From: Gordius sp. MW1
Lineage: Eukaryota > Nematomorpha > Gordioida > Gordea > Gordiidae
Direction: 5' to 3'
Assembly: GCA_964036665.1 (NCBI GenBank)
Contig: OZ038531.1
Coordinates: 12,028,168-12,092,167, forward strand
DNA: 64,000 bases
Shown: positions 22,920 to 35,767 of the stretch, piece after piece
Layout of the letters: each line of letters starts with the position of its first letter
Position numbering within the stretch: the first letter of the stretch is position 1
The notes under the pieces: generated by a model
The model's input: only the letters and a program-made list of their open reading frames with translations
Databases searched by the model: none
What the model was told of the DNA's origin: nothing
Program-made: the position numbers and the translations under genes

Positions 22920-25900
22920 CGTTGTCTTTTGTCAAAATGATAGTTCTCGCAGCTTAAAACCTCTTTTCGGAAGTCAATCGAGGATAATAGGATTCTCAAA
23001 TTGGCTTACTTTTATATATTTTTTCATGCTCTTTCACATAGAATTGAAAAAAAGAAATATTTTTGCCTCAAAATTTTTCACATATTTTTCTTTGAACCGT
23101 ATTCATCCGATGAAAGTTGTCGTTTTCAGACGTGGTTTCTATGATCCCAAGTAAAAATTTATCAGAATTTAAAAACTATTACTTTGAAATCATGATCGCA
23201 TAAAGCAGTTTTCAAAAATTAAGCACTCACGTTGCGATACAACAAAAACAAACTAATCGCGACAATAAAACGTTGTCTTTTGTCAAAATGATAGTTCTCG
23301 CAGCTTAAAACCTCTTTTCGGAAGTCAATCGAAGATAATAGGATTCTCAAATTGGCTTACTTTTATATATTTTTTTATGCTCTTTCACATAGAATCGAAA
23401 AAAATAAATATTTTTGCCTCAAAATTTTTCACATATTTTTCTTTGAACCGTATTCATCCGATGAAAGTTGTCGTTTTCAGACGTGGTTTCTATGATCCCA
23501 AGTAAAAATTTATCAGAATCTAAAAACTATTACTTTGAAATCATGATCGCATAGAGCAGTTTTCAAAAATTAAGCACTCACGTTGCGATACAACAAACTA
23601 ATCGCAACAATAAAACGTTGTCTTTTGTCAAAATGATAGTTCTCGCAGCTTAAAACCTCTTTTCGGAAGTCAATCGAGGATAATAGGATTCTCAAATTGG
23701 CTTACTTTTATATATTTTTTTATGCTCTTTCACATAGAATCAAAAAAAATAAATATTTTTACCTCAAAATTTTTCACATATTTTTCTTTGAACCGTATTC
23801 ATCCGATGAAAGTTGTCGTTGTCAGACGTGGTTTCTATGATCCCAAGTAAAAATTTATCAGAATTTAAAAACTATTACTTTGAAATCATGATCGCATAAA
23901 GCAGTTTTTAAAAATTAAGCACTCACGTTGCGATACAACAAAAACAAACTAATCGCAACAATAAAACGTTGTCTTTTGTCAAAATTATAGTTCTCGCAGC
24001 TTAAAACCTCTTTTCGGAAGTCAATCGAGGATAATAGAATTCTCAAATTGGCTTACTTTTATATATTTTTTTATGCTATTTCACATAGAATCGAAAAAAA
24101 TAAATATTTTTACCTCAAAATTTTTCACATATTTTTCTTTGAACCGTATCCGATGAAAGTTGTCGTTTTCAGACGTGGTTTCTATGATCCCAAGTAAAAA
24201 TTTATCAGAATTGAAAAACTATTACTTTGAAATCATGATCGCATAGAGCAGTTTTCAAAAATTAAGCACTCACGTTGCGATACAACAAACTAATCGCGAC
24301 AATAAAACGTTGTCTTTTGTCAAAATGATAGTTCGCAGCTTAAAACCTCTTTTCGGAAGTCAATCGAGGATAATAGGATTCTCAAATTGGCTTACTTTTA
24401 TATATTTTTTCATGCTCTTTCACATAGAATTGAAAAAAAGGAATATTTTTGCCTCAAAATTTTTCACATATGTTTCTTTGAACCGTATTCATCCGATGAA
24501 AGTTGTCGTTTTCAGACGTGGTTTCTATGATCTTAAGTAAAAATTAATCAGAATTTAAAAACTATTACTTTGAAATCATGATCGCATAAAGCAGTTTGTA
24601 AAAATTAAGCACTCACGTTGCGATACAACAAAAACAAACTAATCGCAACAATAAAACGTTGTCTTTTGTCAAAATTATAGTTCTCGCAGCTTAAAACCTC
24701 TTTTCGGAAGTCAATCGAGGATAATAGGATTCTCAAATTGGCTTACTTTTATATATTTTTTTATGCTCTTTCACATAGAATCGAAAAAAATTAATATTTT
24801 TACCTCAAAATTTTTCACATATTTTTCTTTGAACCGTATTCATCCGATGAAAGTTGTCGTTTTCAGACGTGGTTTCTATGATCCCAAGTAAAAATTAATC
24901 AGAATTTAAAAACTATTACTTTGAAATCATGATCGCATAAAGCAGTTTGTAAAAATTAAGCACTCACGTTGCGATACAACAAAAACAAACTAATCGCAAC
25001 AATAAAACGTTGTCTTTTGTCAAAATTATAGTTCTCGCAGCTTAAAACCTCTTTTCGGAAGTCAATCGAGGATAATAGGATTCTCAAATTGGCTTACTTT
25101 TATATATTTTTTCATGCTCTTTCACATAGAATTGAAAAAAAGGAATACTTTTGCCTCAAAATTTTTCACATATTTTTCTTTGAACCGTATTCATCCGATG
25201 AAAGTTGTCGTTTTCAGACGTGGTTTCTATGATCCCAAGTAAAAATTAATCAGAATTTAAAAACTATTACTTTGAAATCATGATCGCATAAAGCAGTTTT
25301 CAAAAATTAAGCACTCACGTTGCGATACAACAAAAACAAACTAATCGCAACAATAAAACGTTGTCTTTTGTCAAAATTATAGTTCTCGCAGCTTAAAACC
25401 TCTTTTCGGAAGTCAATCGAGGATAATAGAATTCTCAAATTGGCTTACTTTTATATATTTTTTTATGCTATTTCACATAGAATCGAAAAAAATAAATATT
25501 TTTACCTCAAAATTTTTCACATATTTTTCTTTGAACCGTATTCATCCGATGAAAGTTGTCGTTTTCAGACGTGGTTTCTATGATCCCAAGTAAAAATTTA
25601 TCAGAAAACTATTACTTTGAAATCATGATCGCATAGAGCAGTTTTCAAAAATTAAGCACTCACGTTGCGATACAACAAACTAATCGCGACAATAAAACGT
25701 TGTCTTTTGTCAAAATGATAGTTCTCGCAGCTTAAAACCTCTTTTCGGAAGTCCATCGAGGATAATAGGATTCTCAAATTGGCTTACTTTTATATATTTT
25801 TTCATGCTCTTTCACATAGAATTGAAAAAAAGGAATATTTTTGCCTCAAAATTTTTCACATATTTTTCTTTGAACCGTATTCATCCGATGAAAGTTGTCG

Positions 25901-27443
25901 TTTTCAGACGTGGTTTCTATGATCCCAAGTAAAAATTAATCAGAATTTAAAAACTATTACTTTGAAATCATGATCGCATAAAGCAGTTTTCAAAAATTAA
26001 GCACTCACGTTGCGATACAACAAAAACAAACTAATCGCAACAATAAAACGTTGTCTTTTGTCAAAATTATAGTTCTCGCAGCTTAAAACCTCTTATCGGA
26101 AGTCAATCGAGGATAATAGGATTCTCAAATTGGCTTACTTTTATATATTTTTTCATGCTCTTTCACATAGAATTGAAAAAAAGGAATATTTTTGCCTCAA
26201 AAATTTTTACATATTTTTCTTTGAACCGTATTCATCCGATGAAAGTTGTCGTTTTCAGACGTGGTTTATAATCCCAAGTAAATATTTATCAGAATCTAAA
26301 AACTATTACTTTGAAATCATGATCGCATAGAGCAGTTTTCAAAAATTAAGCACTCACGTTGCGATACAACAAAAACAAACTAATCGCAACAATAAAACGT
26401 TGTCTTTTGTCAAAATGATAGTTCTCGCAGCTTAAAACCTCTTTTCGGAAGTCAATCGAAGATAATAGGATTCTTAAATTGGCTTACTTTTATATATTTT
26501 TTTATGCTCTTTCACATAGAATTGAAAAAAAGGAATATTTTTGCCTCAAAATTTTTCACATATTTTTCTTTGAACCGTATTCATCCGATGAAAGTTGTCG
26601 TTTTCAGACGTGGTTTCTATGAACCCAAGTAAAAATTAATCAGAATTTAAAAACTATTACTTTGAAATCATGATCGCATAAAGCAGTTTTCAAAATTAAG
26701 CACTCACGTTGCGATACAACAAAAACAAACTAATCGCAACAATAAAACGTTGTCTTTTGTCAAAATTATAGTTCTCGCAGCTTAAAACCTCTTTTCGGAA
26801 GTCAATCGAGGATAATAGAATTCTCAAATTGGCTTACTTTTATATATTTTTTTATGCTATTTCACATAGAATCGAAAAAAATAAATATTTTTACCTCAAA
26901 ATTTTTCACATATTTTTCTTTGAACCGTATTCATCCGATGAAAGTTGTCGTTTTCAGACGTGGTTTCTATGATCCCAAGTAAAAATTTATCAGAATTGAA
27001 AAACTATTACTTTGAAATCATGATCGCATAGAGCAGTTTTCAAAAATTAAGCACTCACGTTGCGATACAACAAACTAATCGCGACAATAAAACGTTGTCT
27101 TTTGTCAAAATGATAGTTCTCGCAGCTTAAAACCTCTTTTCGGAAGTCAATCGAGGATAATAGGATTCTCAAATTGGCTTACTTTTATATATTTTTTCAT
27201 GCTCTTTCACATAGAATTGAAAAAAAGAAATATTTTTGCCTCAAAATTTTTCACATATTTTTCTTTGAACCGTATTCATCCGATGAAAGTTGTCGTTTTC
27301 AGACGTGGTTTCTATGATCCCAAGTAAAAATTTATCAGAATTTAAAAACTATTACTTTGAAATCATGATCGCATAAAGCAGTTTTCAAAAATTAAGCACT
27401 CACGTTGCGATACAACAAAAACTAACTAATCGCAACAATAAAA
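22920..27443 (+). repeat. Mosaic block assembled from three upstream blocks
   Basis: Units 23271, 23616, 23967 and 24308 copy 15604-16641 at a constant offset of 7667, including the 4-bp and 2-bp losses. Unit 24657 starts like 16990 (AAAATTATAG) and continues like 19434 (AAATTAAT, GTTTGTAAA). Units 25008, 25359, 25698 and 26049 copy 19785-20826 at offset 5223, including the 6-bp loss at 25604. Units 26049, 26398, 26748 and 27093 copy 21876-22920 at offset 4173, including the private AAAAGAAAT of the 22920 unit. The block is a record of at least three joins. Confidence 0.85.
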
Positions 27444-29515
27444 CGTTGTCTTTTGTCAAAATGATAGTTCTCGCAGCTTAAAACCTCTTTTTGGAAGTCA
27501 ATCGAAGATAATAGGATTCTCAAATTGGCTTACTTTTATATATTTTTTTATGCTCTTTCACACAGAATCGAAAAAATAAATATTTTTACCTCAAAATTTT
27601 TCACATATTTTTCTTTGAACCGTATTCATCCGATGAAAGTTGTCGTTTTCAGACGTGGTTTCTATGATCCCAAGTAAAAATTAATCAGAATTTAAAAACT
27701 ATTACTTTGAAATCATGATCGCATAAAGCAGTTTTCAAAATTAAGCACTCACGTTGCGATACAACAAAAACAAACTAATCGCAACAATAAAACGTTGTCT
27801 TTTGTCAAAATGATAGTTCTCGCAGCTTAAAACCTCTTTTCGGAAGTCAATCGAGGATAATAGGATTCTCAAATTGGCTTACTTTTATATATTTTTTTAT
27901 GCTATTTCACATAGAATCGAAAAAAATAAATATTTTTACCTCAAAATTTTTCACATATTTTTCTTTGAACCGTATTCATCCGATGAAAGTTGTCGTTTTC
28001 AGACGTGGTTTCTATGATCTTAAGTAAAAATATTGAAAAACTATTACTTTGAAATCATGATCGCATAGAGCAGTTTTCAAAAATTAAGCACTCACGTTGC
28101 GATACAACAAACTAATCGCGACAATAAAACGTTGTCTTTTGTCAAAATGATAGTTCTCGCAGCTTAAAACCTCTTGTCGGAAGTCAATCGAGGATAATAG
28201 GATTCTCAAATTGGCTTACTTTTATATATTTTTCCATGCTCTTTCACATAGAATTGAAAAAAAGGAATATTTTTGCCTCAAAATTTTTCACATATTTTTC
28301 TTTGAACCGTATTCATTCGATGAAAGTTGTCGTTTTCAGACGTGGTTTCTATGATCCCAAGTAAAAATTTATCAGAATCTAAAAACTATTACTTTGAAAT
28401 CATGATCGCATAGAGCTGTTTTCAAAAATTAAGCACTCACGTTGCGATACAACAAACTAATCGCAACAATAAAACGTTGTCTTTTGTCAAAATGATAGTT
28501 CTCGCAGCTTAAAACCTCTTTTCGGAAGTCAATCGAGGATAATAGGATTCTCAAATTGGCTTACTTTTATATATTTTTTTATGCTCTTTCACATAGAATC
28601 GAAAGAAATAAATATTTTTACCTCAAAATTTTTCACATATTTTTCTTTGAACCGTATTCATCCGATGAAAGTTGTCGTTTTCAGACGTGGTTTCTATGAT
28701 CCCAAGTAAAAATTTATCAGAATTTAAAAACTATTACTTTGAAATCATGATCGCATAAAGCAGTTTTCAAAAATTAAGCACTCACGTTGCGATACAACAA
28801 AAACAAACTAATCGCAACAATAAAACGTTGTCTTTTGTCAAAATGATAGTTCTCGCAGCTTAAAACCTCTTTTCGGAAGTCAATCGAGGATAATAGAATT
28901 CTCAAATTGGCTTACTTTTATATATTTTTTTATGCTCTTTCACATAGAATCGAAAAAAATAAATATTTTTACCTTAAAATTTTTCACATATTTTTCTTTG
29001 AACCGTATTCATCCGATGAAAGTTGTCGTTTTCAGACGTGGTTTCTATGATCCCAAGTAAAAATTTATCAGAATTGAAAAACTATTACTTTGAAATCATG
29101 ATCGCATAGAGCAGTTTTCAAAAATTAAGCACTCACGTTGCGATACAACAAACTAATCGCGACAATAAAACGTTGTCTTTTGTCAAAATGATAGTTCTCG
29201 CAGCTTAAAACCTCTTTTCGGAAGTCAATCGAGGATAATAGGATTCTCAAATTGGCTTACTTTTATATATTTTTTCATGCTCTTTCACATAGAATTGAAA
29301 AAAAGGAATATTTTTGCCTCAAAATTTTTCACATATTTTTCTTTGAACCGTATTCATCCGATGAAAGTTGTCGTTTTCAGACGTGGTTTCTATGATCCCA
29401 AGTAAAAATTTATCAGAATCTAAAAACTATTACTTTGAAATCATGATCGCATAGAGCAGTTTTCAAAAATTAAGCACTCACGTTGCGATACAACAAACTA
29501 ATCGCAACAATAAAA
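27444..29515 (+). repeat. Six mixed monomers between two HOR domains
   Basis: Units are at 27444, 27793, 28130, 28475, 28826 and 29171. The 27444 unit has CTTTTTGG and a shortened A-run. The 27793 unit has lost 8 bp (AAAAATATTGAAA at about 28027), so it is 337 bp. The 28130 unit has TTTTTCCATG and CATTCGATG. The 28475 unit has the CGAAAGAAAT seen at 3-6 kb. The 28826 unit has GAATTC without the AAAATTATAG that usually goes with it. The order matches no other block I found, so this is probably a boundary between separately amplified domains. Confidence 0.75.
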
Positions 29516-32500
29516 CGTTGTCTTTTGTCAAAATGATAGTTCTCGCAGCTTAAAACCTCTTTTCGGAAGTCAATCGAGGATAATAGGATTCTCAAATTGG
29601 CTTACTTTTATATATTTTTTCATGCTCTTTCACATAAAATCGAAAAAAAGGAATATTTTTGCTTCAAAATTTTTCACATATTTTTCTTTGAACCGTATTC
29701 ATCCGATGAAAGTTGTCGTTTTCAGACGTAATTTCTATGATCCCAAGTAAAAATTTATCAGAATCTAAAAACTATTACTTTGAAATTATGATCGCATAGA
29801 GCTGTTTTCAAAAATTAAGCACTCACGTTGCGATACAACAAACTAATCGCAACAATAAAACGTTGTCTTTTGTCAAAATGATAGTTCTCGCAGCTTAAAA
29901 CCTCTTTTCGGAAGTCAATCGAGGATAATAGGATTCTCAAATTGGCTTACTTTTATATATTTTTTCATGCTCTTTCACATAGAATCGAAAAAAATAAATA
30001 TTTTTACCTCAAAATTTTTCACATATTTTTCTTTGAACCGTATTCATCCGATGAAAGTTGTCGTTTTCAGACGTGGTTTCTATGATCCCAAGTAAAAATT
30101 TATCAGAATCTAAAAACTATTACTTTGAAATCATGATCGCATAGAGCAGTTTTCAAAAATTAAGCACTCACGTTGCGATACAACAAACTAATCGCAACAA
30201 TAAAACGTTGTCTTTTGTCAAAATGATAGTTCTCGCAGCTTAAAACCTCTTTTCGGAAGTCAATCGAGGATAATAGGATTCTCAAATTGGCTTACTTTTA
30301 TATATTTTTTCATGCTCTTTCACATAGAATCGAAAAAAAGGAATATTTTTGCTTCAAAATTTTTCACATATTTTTCTTTGAACCGTATTCATCCGATGAA
30401 AGTTGTCGTTTTCAGACGTGGTTTCTATGATCCCAAGTAAAAATTAATCAGAATTGAAAAACTATTACTTTGAAATCATGATCGCATAAAGCAGTTTTCA
30501 AAAATTAAGCACTCACGTTGCGATACAACAAAAACAAACTAATCGCAACAATAAAACGTTGTCTTTTGTCAAAATTATAGTTCTCGCAGCTTAAAACCTC
30601 TTTTCGGAAGTCAATCGAGGATAATAGAATTCTCAAATTGGCTTACTTTTATATATTTTTTTATGCTATTTAACATAGAATCGAAAAAAATAAATATTTT
30701 TACCTCAAAATTTTTCACATATTTTTCTTTGAACCGTATTCATCCGATGAAAGTTGTCGTTTTCAGACGTGGTTTCTATGATCCCAAGTAAAAATTTATC
30801 AGAATCTAAAAACTATTACTTTGAAATCATGATCGCATAGAGCAGTTTTCAAAAATTAAGCACTCACGTTGCGATACAACAAACTAATCGCAACAATAAA
30901 ACGTTGTCTTTTGTCAAAATGATAGTTCTCGCAGCTTAAAACCTCTTTTCGGAAGTCAATCGAGGATAATAGGATTCTCAAATTGGCTTACTTTTATATA
31001 TTTTTTCATGCTCTTTCACATAGAATCGAAAAAAAGGAATATTTTTGCCTCAAAATTTTTCACATATTTTTCTTTGAACCGTATTCATCCGATTAAAGTT
31101 GTCGTTTTCAGACGTGGTTTCTATGATCCCAAGTAAAAATTTATCAGAATCTAAAAACTATTACTTTGAAATCATGATCGCATAGAGCTGTTTTCAAAAA
31201 TTAAGCACTCACGTTGCGATACAACAAACTAATCGCAACAATAAAACGTTGTCTTTTGTCAAAATGATAGTTCTCGCAGCTTAAAACCTCTTTTCGGAAG
31301 TCAATCGAGGATAATAGGATTCTCAAATTGGCTTACTTTTATATATTTTTTCATGCTCTTTCACATAGAATCGAAAAAAATAAATATTTTTACCTCAAAA
31401 TTTTTCACATATTTTTCTTTGAACCGTATTCATCCGATGAAAGTTGTCGTTTTCAGACGTGGTTTCTATGATCCCAAGTAAAAATTTATCAGAATCTAAA
31501 AACTATTACTTTGAAATCATGATCGCATAGAGCAGTTTTCGAAAATTAAGCACTCACGTTGCGATACAACAAACTAATCGCAACAATAAAACGTTGTCTT
31601 TTGTCAAAATGATAGTTCTCGCAGCTTAAAACCTCTTTTCGGAAGTCAATCGAGGATAATAGGATTCTCAAATTGGCTTACTTTTATATATTTTTTCATG
31701 CTCTTTCACATAGAATCGAAAAAAAGGAATATTTTTGCTTCAAAATTTTTCACATATTTTTCTTTGAACCGTATTCATCCGATGAAAGTTGTCGTTTTCA
31801 GACGTGGTTTCTATGATCCCAAGTAAAAATTAATCAGAATTGAAAAACTATTACTTTGAAATCATGATCGCATAAAGCAGTTTTCAAAAATTAAGCACTC
31901 ACGTTGCGATACAACAAAAACAAACTAATCGCAACAATAAAACGTTGTCTTTTGTCAAAATTATAGTTCTCGCAGCTTAAAACCTCTTTTCGGAAGTCAA
32001 TCGAGGATAATAGAATTCTCAAATTGGCTTACTTTTATATATTTTTTTATGCTATTTAACATAGAATCGAAAAAAATAAATATTTTTACCTCAAAATTTT
32101 TCACATATTTTTCTTTGAACCGTATTCATCCGATGAAAGTTGTCGTTTTCAGACGTGGTTTCTATGATCCCAAGTAAAAATTTATCAGAATCTAAAAACT
32201 ATTACTTTGAAATCATGATCGCATAGAGCAGTTTTCAAAAATTAAGCACTCACGTTGCGATACAACAAACTAATCGCAACAATAAAACGTTGTCTTTTGT
32301 CAAAATGATAGTTCTCGCAGCTTAAAACCTCTTTTCGGAAGTCAATCGAGGATAATAGGATTCTCAAATTGGCTTACTTTTATATATTTTTTCATGCTCT
32401 TTCACATAGAATCGAAAAAAAGGAATATTTTTGCTTCAAAATTTTTCACATATTTTTCTTTGAACCGTATTCATCCGATGAAAGTTGTCGTTTTCAGACG

Positions 32501-35500
32501 TGGTTTCTATGATCCCAAGTAAAAATTTATCAGAATCTAAAAACTATTACTTTGAAATCATGATCGCATAGAGCTGTTTTCAAAAATTAAGCACTCACGT
32601 TGCGATACAACAAACTAATCGCAACAATAAAACGTTGTCTTTTGTCAAAATGATAGTTCTCGCAGCTTAAAACCTCTTTTCGGAAGTCAATCGAGGATAA
32701 TAGGATTCTCAAATTGGCTTACTTTTATATATTTTTTTATGCTCTTTCACATAGAATCGAAAAAAATAAATATTTTTACCTCAAAATTTTTCACATATTT
32801 TTCTTTGAACCGTATTCATCCGATGAAAGTTGTCGTTTTCAGACGTGGTTTCTATGATCCCAAGTAAAAATTTATCAGAATTTAAAAACTATTACTTTGA
32901 AATCATGATCGCATAAAGCAGTTTTCAAAAATTAAGCACTCACGTTGCGATACAACAAAAACAAACTAATCGCGACAATAAAACGTTGTCTTTTGTCAAA
33001 ATGATAGTTCTCGCAGCTTAAAACCTCTTTTCGGAAGTCAATCGAAGATAATAGGATTCTGAAATTGGCTTACTTTTATATATTTTTTTATGCTCTTTCA
33101 CATAGAATCGAAAAAAATAAATATTTTTACCTCAAAATTTTTCACATATTTTTCTTTGAACCGTATTCATCCGATGAAAGTTGTCGTTTTCAGACGTGGT
33201 TTCTATGATCCCAAGTAAAAATTAATCAGAATTTAAAAACTATTACTTTGAAATCATGATCGCATAAAGCAGTTTTCAAAAATTAAGCACTCACGTTGCG
33301 ATACAACAAAAACAAACTAATCGCAACAATAAAACGTTGTCTTTTGTCAAAATTATAGTTCTCGCAGCTTAAAACCTCTTTTCGGAAGTCAATCGAGGAT
33401 AATAGAATTCTCAAATTGGCTTACTTTTATATATTTTTTTATGCTATTTAACATAGAATCGAAAAAAATAAATATTTTTACCTCAAAATTTTTCACATAT
33501 TTTTCTTTGAACCGTATTCATCCGATGAAAGTTGTCGTTTTCAGACGTGGTTTCTATGATCCCAAGTAAAAATTTATCAGAATCTAAAAACTATTACTTT
33601 GAAATCATGATCGCATAGAGCAGTTTTCAAAAATTAAGCACTCACGTTGCGATACAACAAACTAATCGCAACAATAAAACGTTGTCTTTTGTCAAAATGA
33701 TAGTTCTCGCAGCTTAAAACCTCTTTTCGGAAGTCAATCGAGGATAATAGGATTCTCAAATTGGCTTACTTTTATATATTTTTTCATGCTCTTTCACATA
33801 GAATCGAAAAAAAGGAATATTTTTGCTTCAAAATTTTTCACATATTTTTCTTTGAACCGTATTCATCCGATGAAAGTTGTCGTTTTCAGACGTGGTTTCT
33901 ATGATTCCAAGTAAAAATTTATCAGAATCTAAAAACTATTACTTTGAAATCATGATCGCATAGAGCTGTTTTCAAAAATTAAGCACTCACGTTGCGATAC
34001 AACAAACTAATCGCAACAATAAAACGTTGTCTTTTGTCAAAATGATAGTTCTCGCAGCTTAAAACCTCTTTTCGGAAGTCAATCGAGGATAATAGGATTC
34101 TCAAATTGGCTTACTTTTATATATTTTTTTATGCTCTTTCACATAGAATCGAAAAAAATAAATATTTTTACCTCAAAATTTTTCACATATTTTTCTTTGA
34201 ACCGTATTCATCCGATGAAAGTTGTCGTTTTCAGACGTGGTTTCTATGATCCCAAGTAAAAATTTATCAGAATTTACAAACTATTACTTTGAAATCATGA
34301 TCGCATAAAGCAGTTTTCAAAAATTAAGCACTCACGTTGCGATACAACAAAAACTAACTAATCGCAACAATAAAACGTTGTCTTTTGTCAAAATGATAGT
34401 TCTCGCAGCTTAAAACCTCTTTTCGGAAGTCAATCGAGGATAATAGGATTCTCAAATTGGCTTACTTTTTTATATTTTTTTATGCTCTTTCACATAGAAT
34501 CGAAAAAAATAAATATTTTTGCCTCAAAATTTTTCACATATTTTTCTTTGAACCGTATTCATCCGATGAAAGTTGTCGTTTTCAGACGTGGTTTCAATGA
34601 TCCCAAGTAAAAATTTATCAGAATTTAAAAACTATTACTTTGAAATCATGATCGCATAAAGCAGTTTTCAAAAATTAAGCACTCACGTTGCGATACAACA
34701 AAAACAAACTAATCGCAACAATAAAACGTTGTCTTTTGTCAAAATGATAGTTCTCGCAGCTTAAAACCTCTTTTCGGAAGTCAATCGAGGATAATAGGAT
34801 TCTCAAATTGGCTTACTTTTATATATTTTTTTATGCTCTTTCACATAGAATCGAAAAAAATAAATATTTTTACCTCAAAATTTTTCACATATTTTTCTTT
34901 GAACCGTATTCATCCGATGAAAGTTGTCGTTTTCAGACGTGGTTTCTATGATCCCAAGTAAAAATTTATCAGAATTGAAAAACTATTACTTTGAAATCAT
35001 GATCGCATAGAGCAGTTTTCAAAAATTAAGCACTCACGTTGCGATACAACAAACTAATCGCAACAATAAAACGTTGTCTTTTGTCAAAATGATAGTTCTC
35101 GCAGCTTAAAACCTCTTTTCGGAAGTCAATCGAGGATAATAGGATTCTCAAATTGGCTTACTTTTATATATTTTTTTATGCTCTTTCACATAGAATCGAA
35201 AAAAAGGAATATTTTTGCTTCTAAATTTTTCACATATTTTTCTTTGAACCGTATTCATCCGATGAAAGTTGTCGTTTTCAGACGTGGTTTCTATGATCCC
35301 AAGTAAAAATTTATCAGAATCTAAAAACTATTACTTTGAAATCATGATCGCATAGAGCTGTTTTCAAAATTTAAGCACTCACGTTGCGATACAACAAACT
35401 AATCGCAACAATAAAACGTTGTCTTTTGTCAAAATGATAGTTCTCGCAGCTTAAAACCTCTTTTCGGAAGTCAATCGAGGATAATAGGATTCTCAAATTG

Positions 35501-35767
35501 GCTTACTTTTATATATTTTTTTATGCTCTTTCACATAGAATCAAAAAAAATAAATATTTTTACCTCAAAATTTTTCACATATTTTTCTTTGAACCGTATT
35601 CATCCGATGAAAGTTGTCGTTTTCAGACGTGGTTTCTATGATCCCAAGTAAAAATTTATCAGAATTTAAAAACTATTACTTTGAAATCATGATCGCATAA
35701 AGCAGTTTTCAAAAATTAAGCACTCACGTTGCGATACAACAAAAACAAACTAATCGCAACAATAAAA
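29516..35767 (+). repeat. 18-monomer block, copy 1 (6252 bp)
   Basis: Units run from 29516 to 35417. The block matches 39213-45458 at a constant offset of 9697, shown by rare markers: GACGTAATTT (29725/39422), GATTAAAG (31091/40788), TTTTCGAAAATT (31538/41235), ATTCTGAAATT (33058/42755), GATTCCAAG (33903/43600), ACTTTTTTAT (34464/44161) and GCTTCTAAA (35217/44914). Inside it is a 4-monomer HOR starting at 29516, 30902, 32288 and 33680 (periods 1386, 1386, 1392), whose fourth unit in the first three periods is EcoRI-type with CTATTTAAC. AATTTACAAAC at about 34270 is private to this copy. Confidence 0.92.

Noticed and set aside
34468-34478. TTTTATATTTT resembles the yeast ARS core consensus (also at about 44165).
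   Set aside because: It arises from one or two base changes in an A/T-rich core, occurs in only a couple of units, and yeast-type origins are not expected in such an array.
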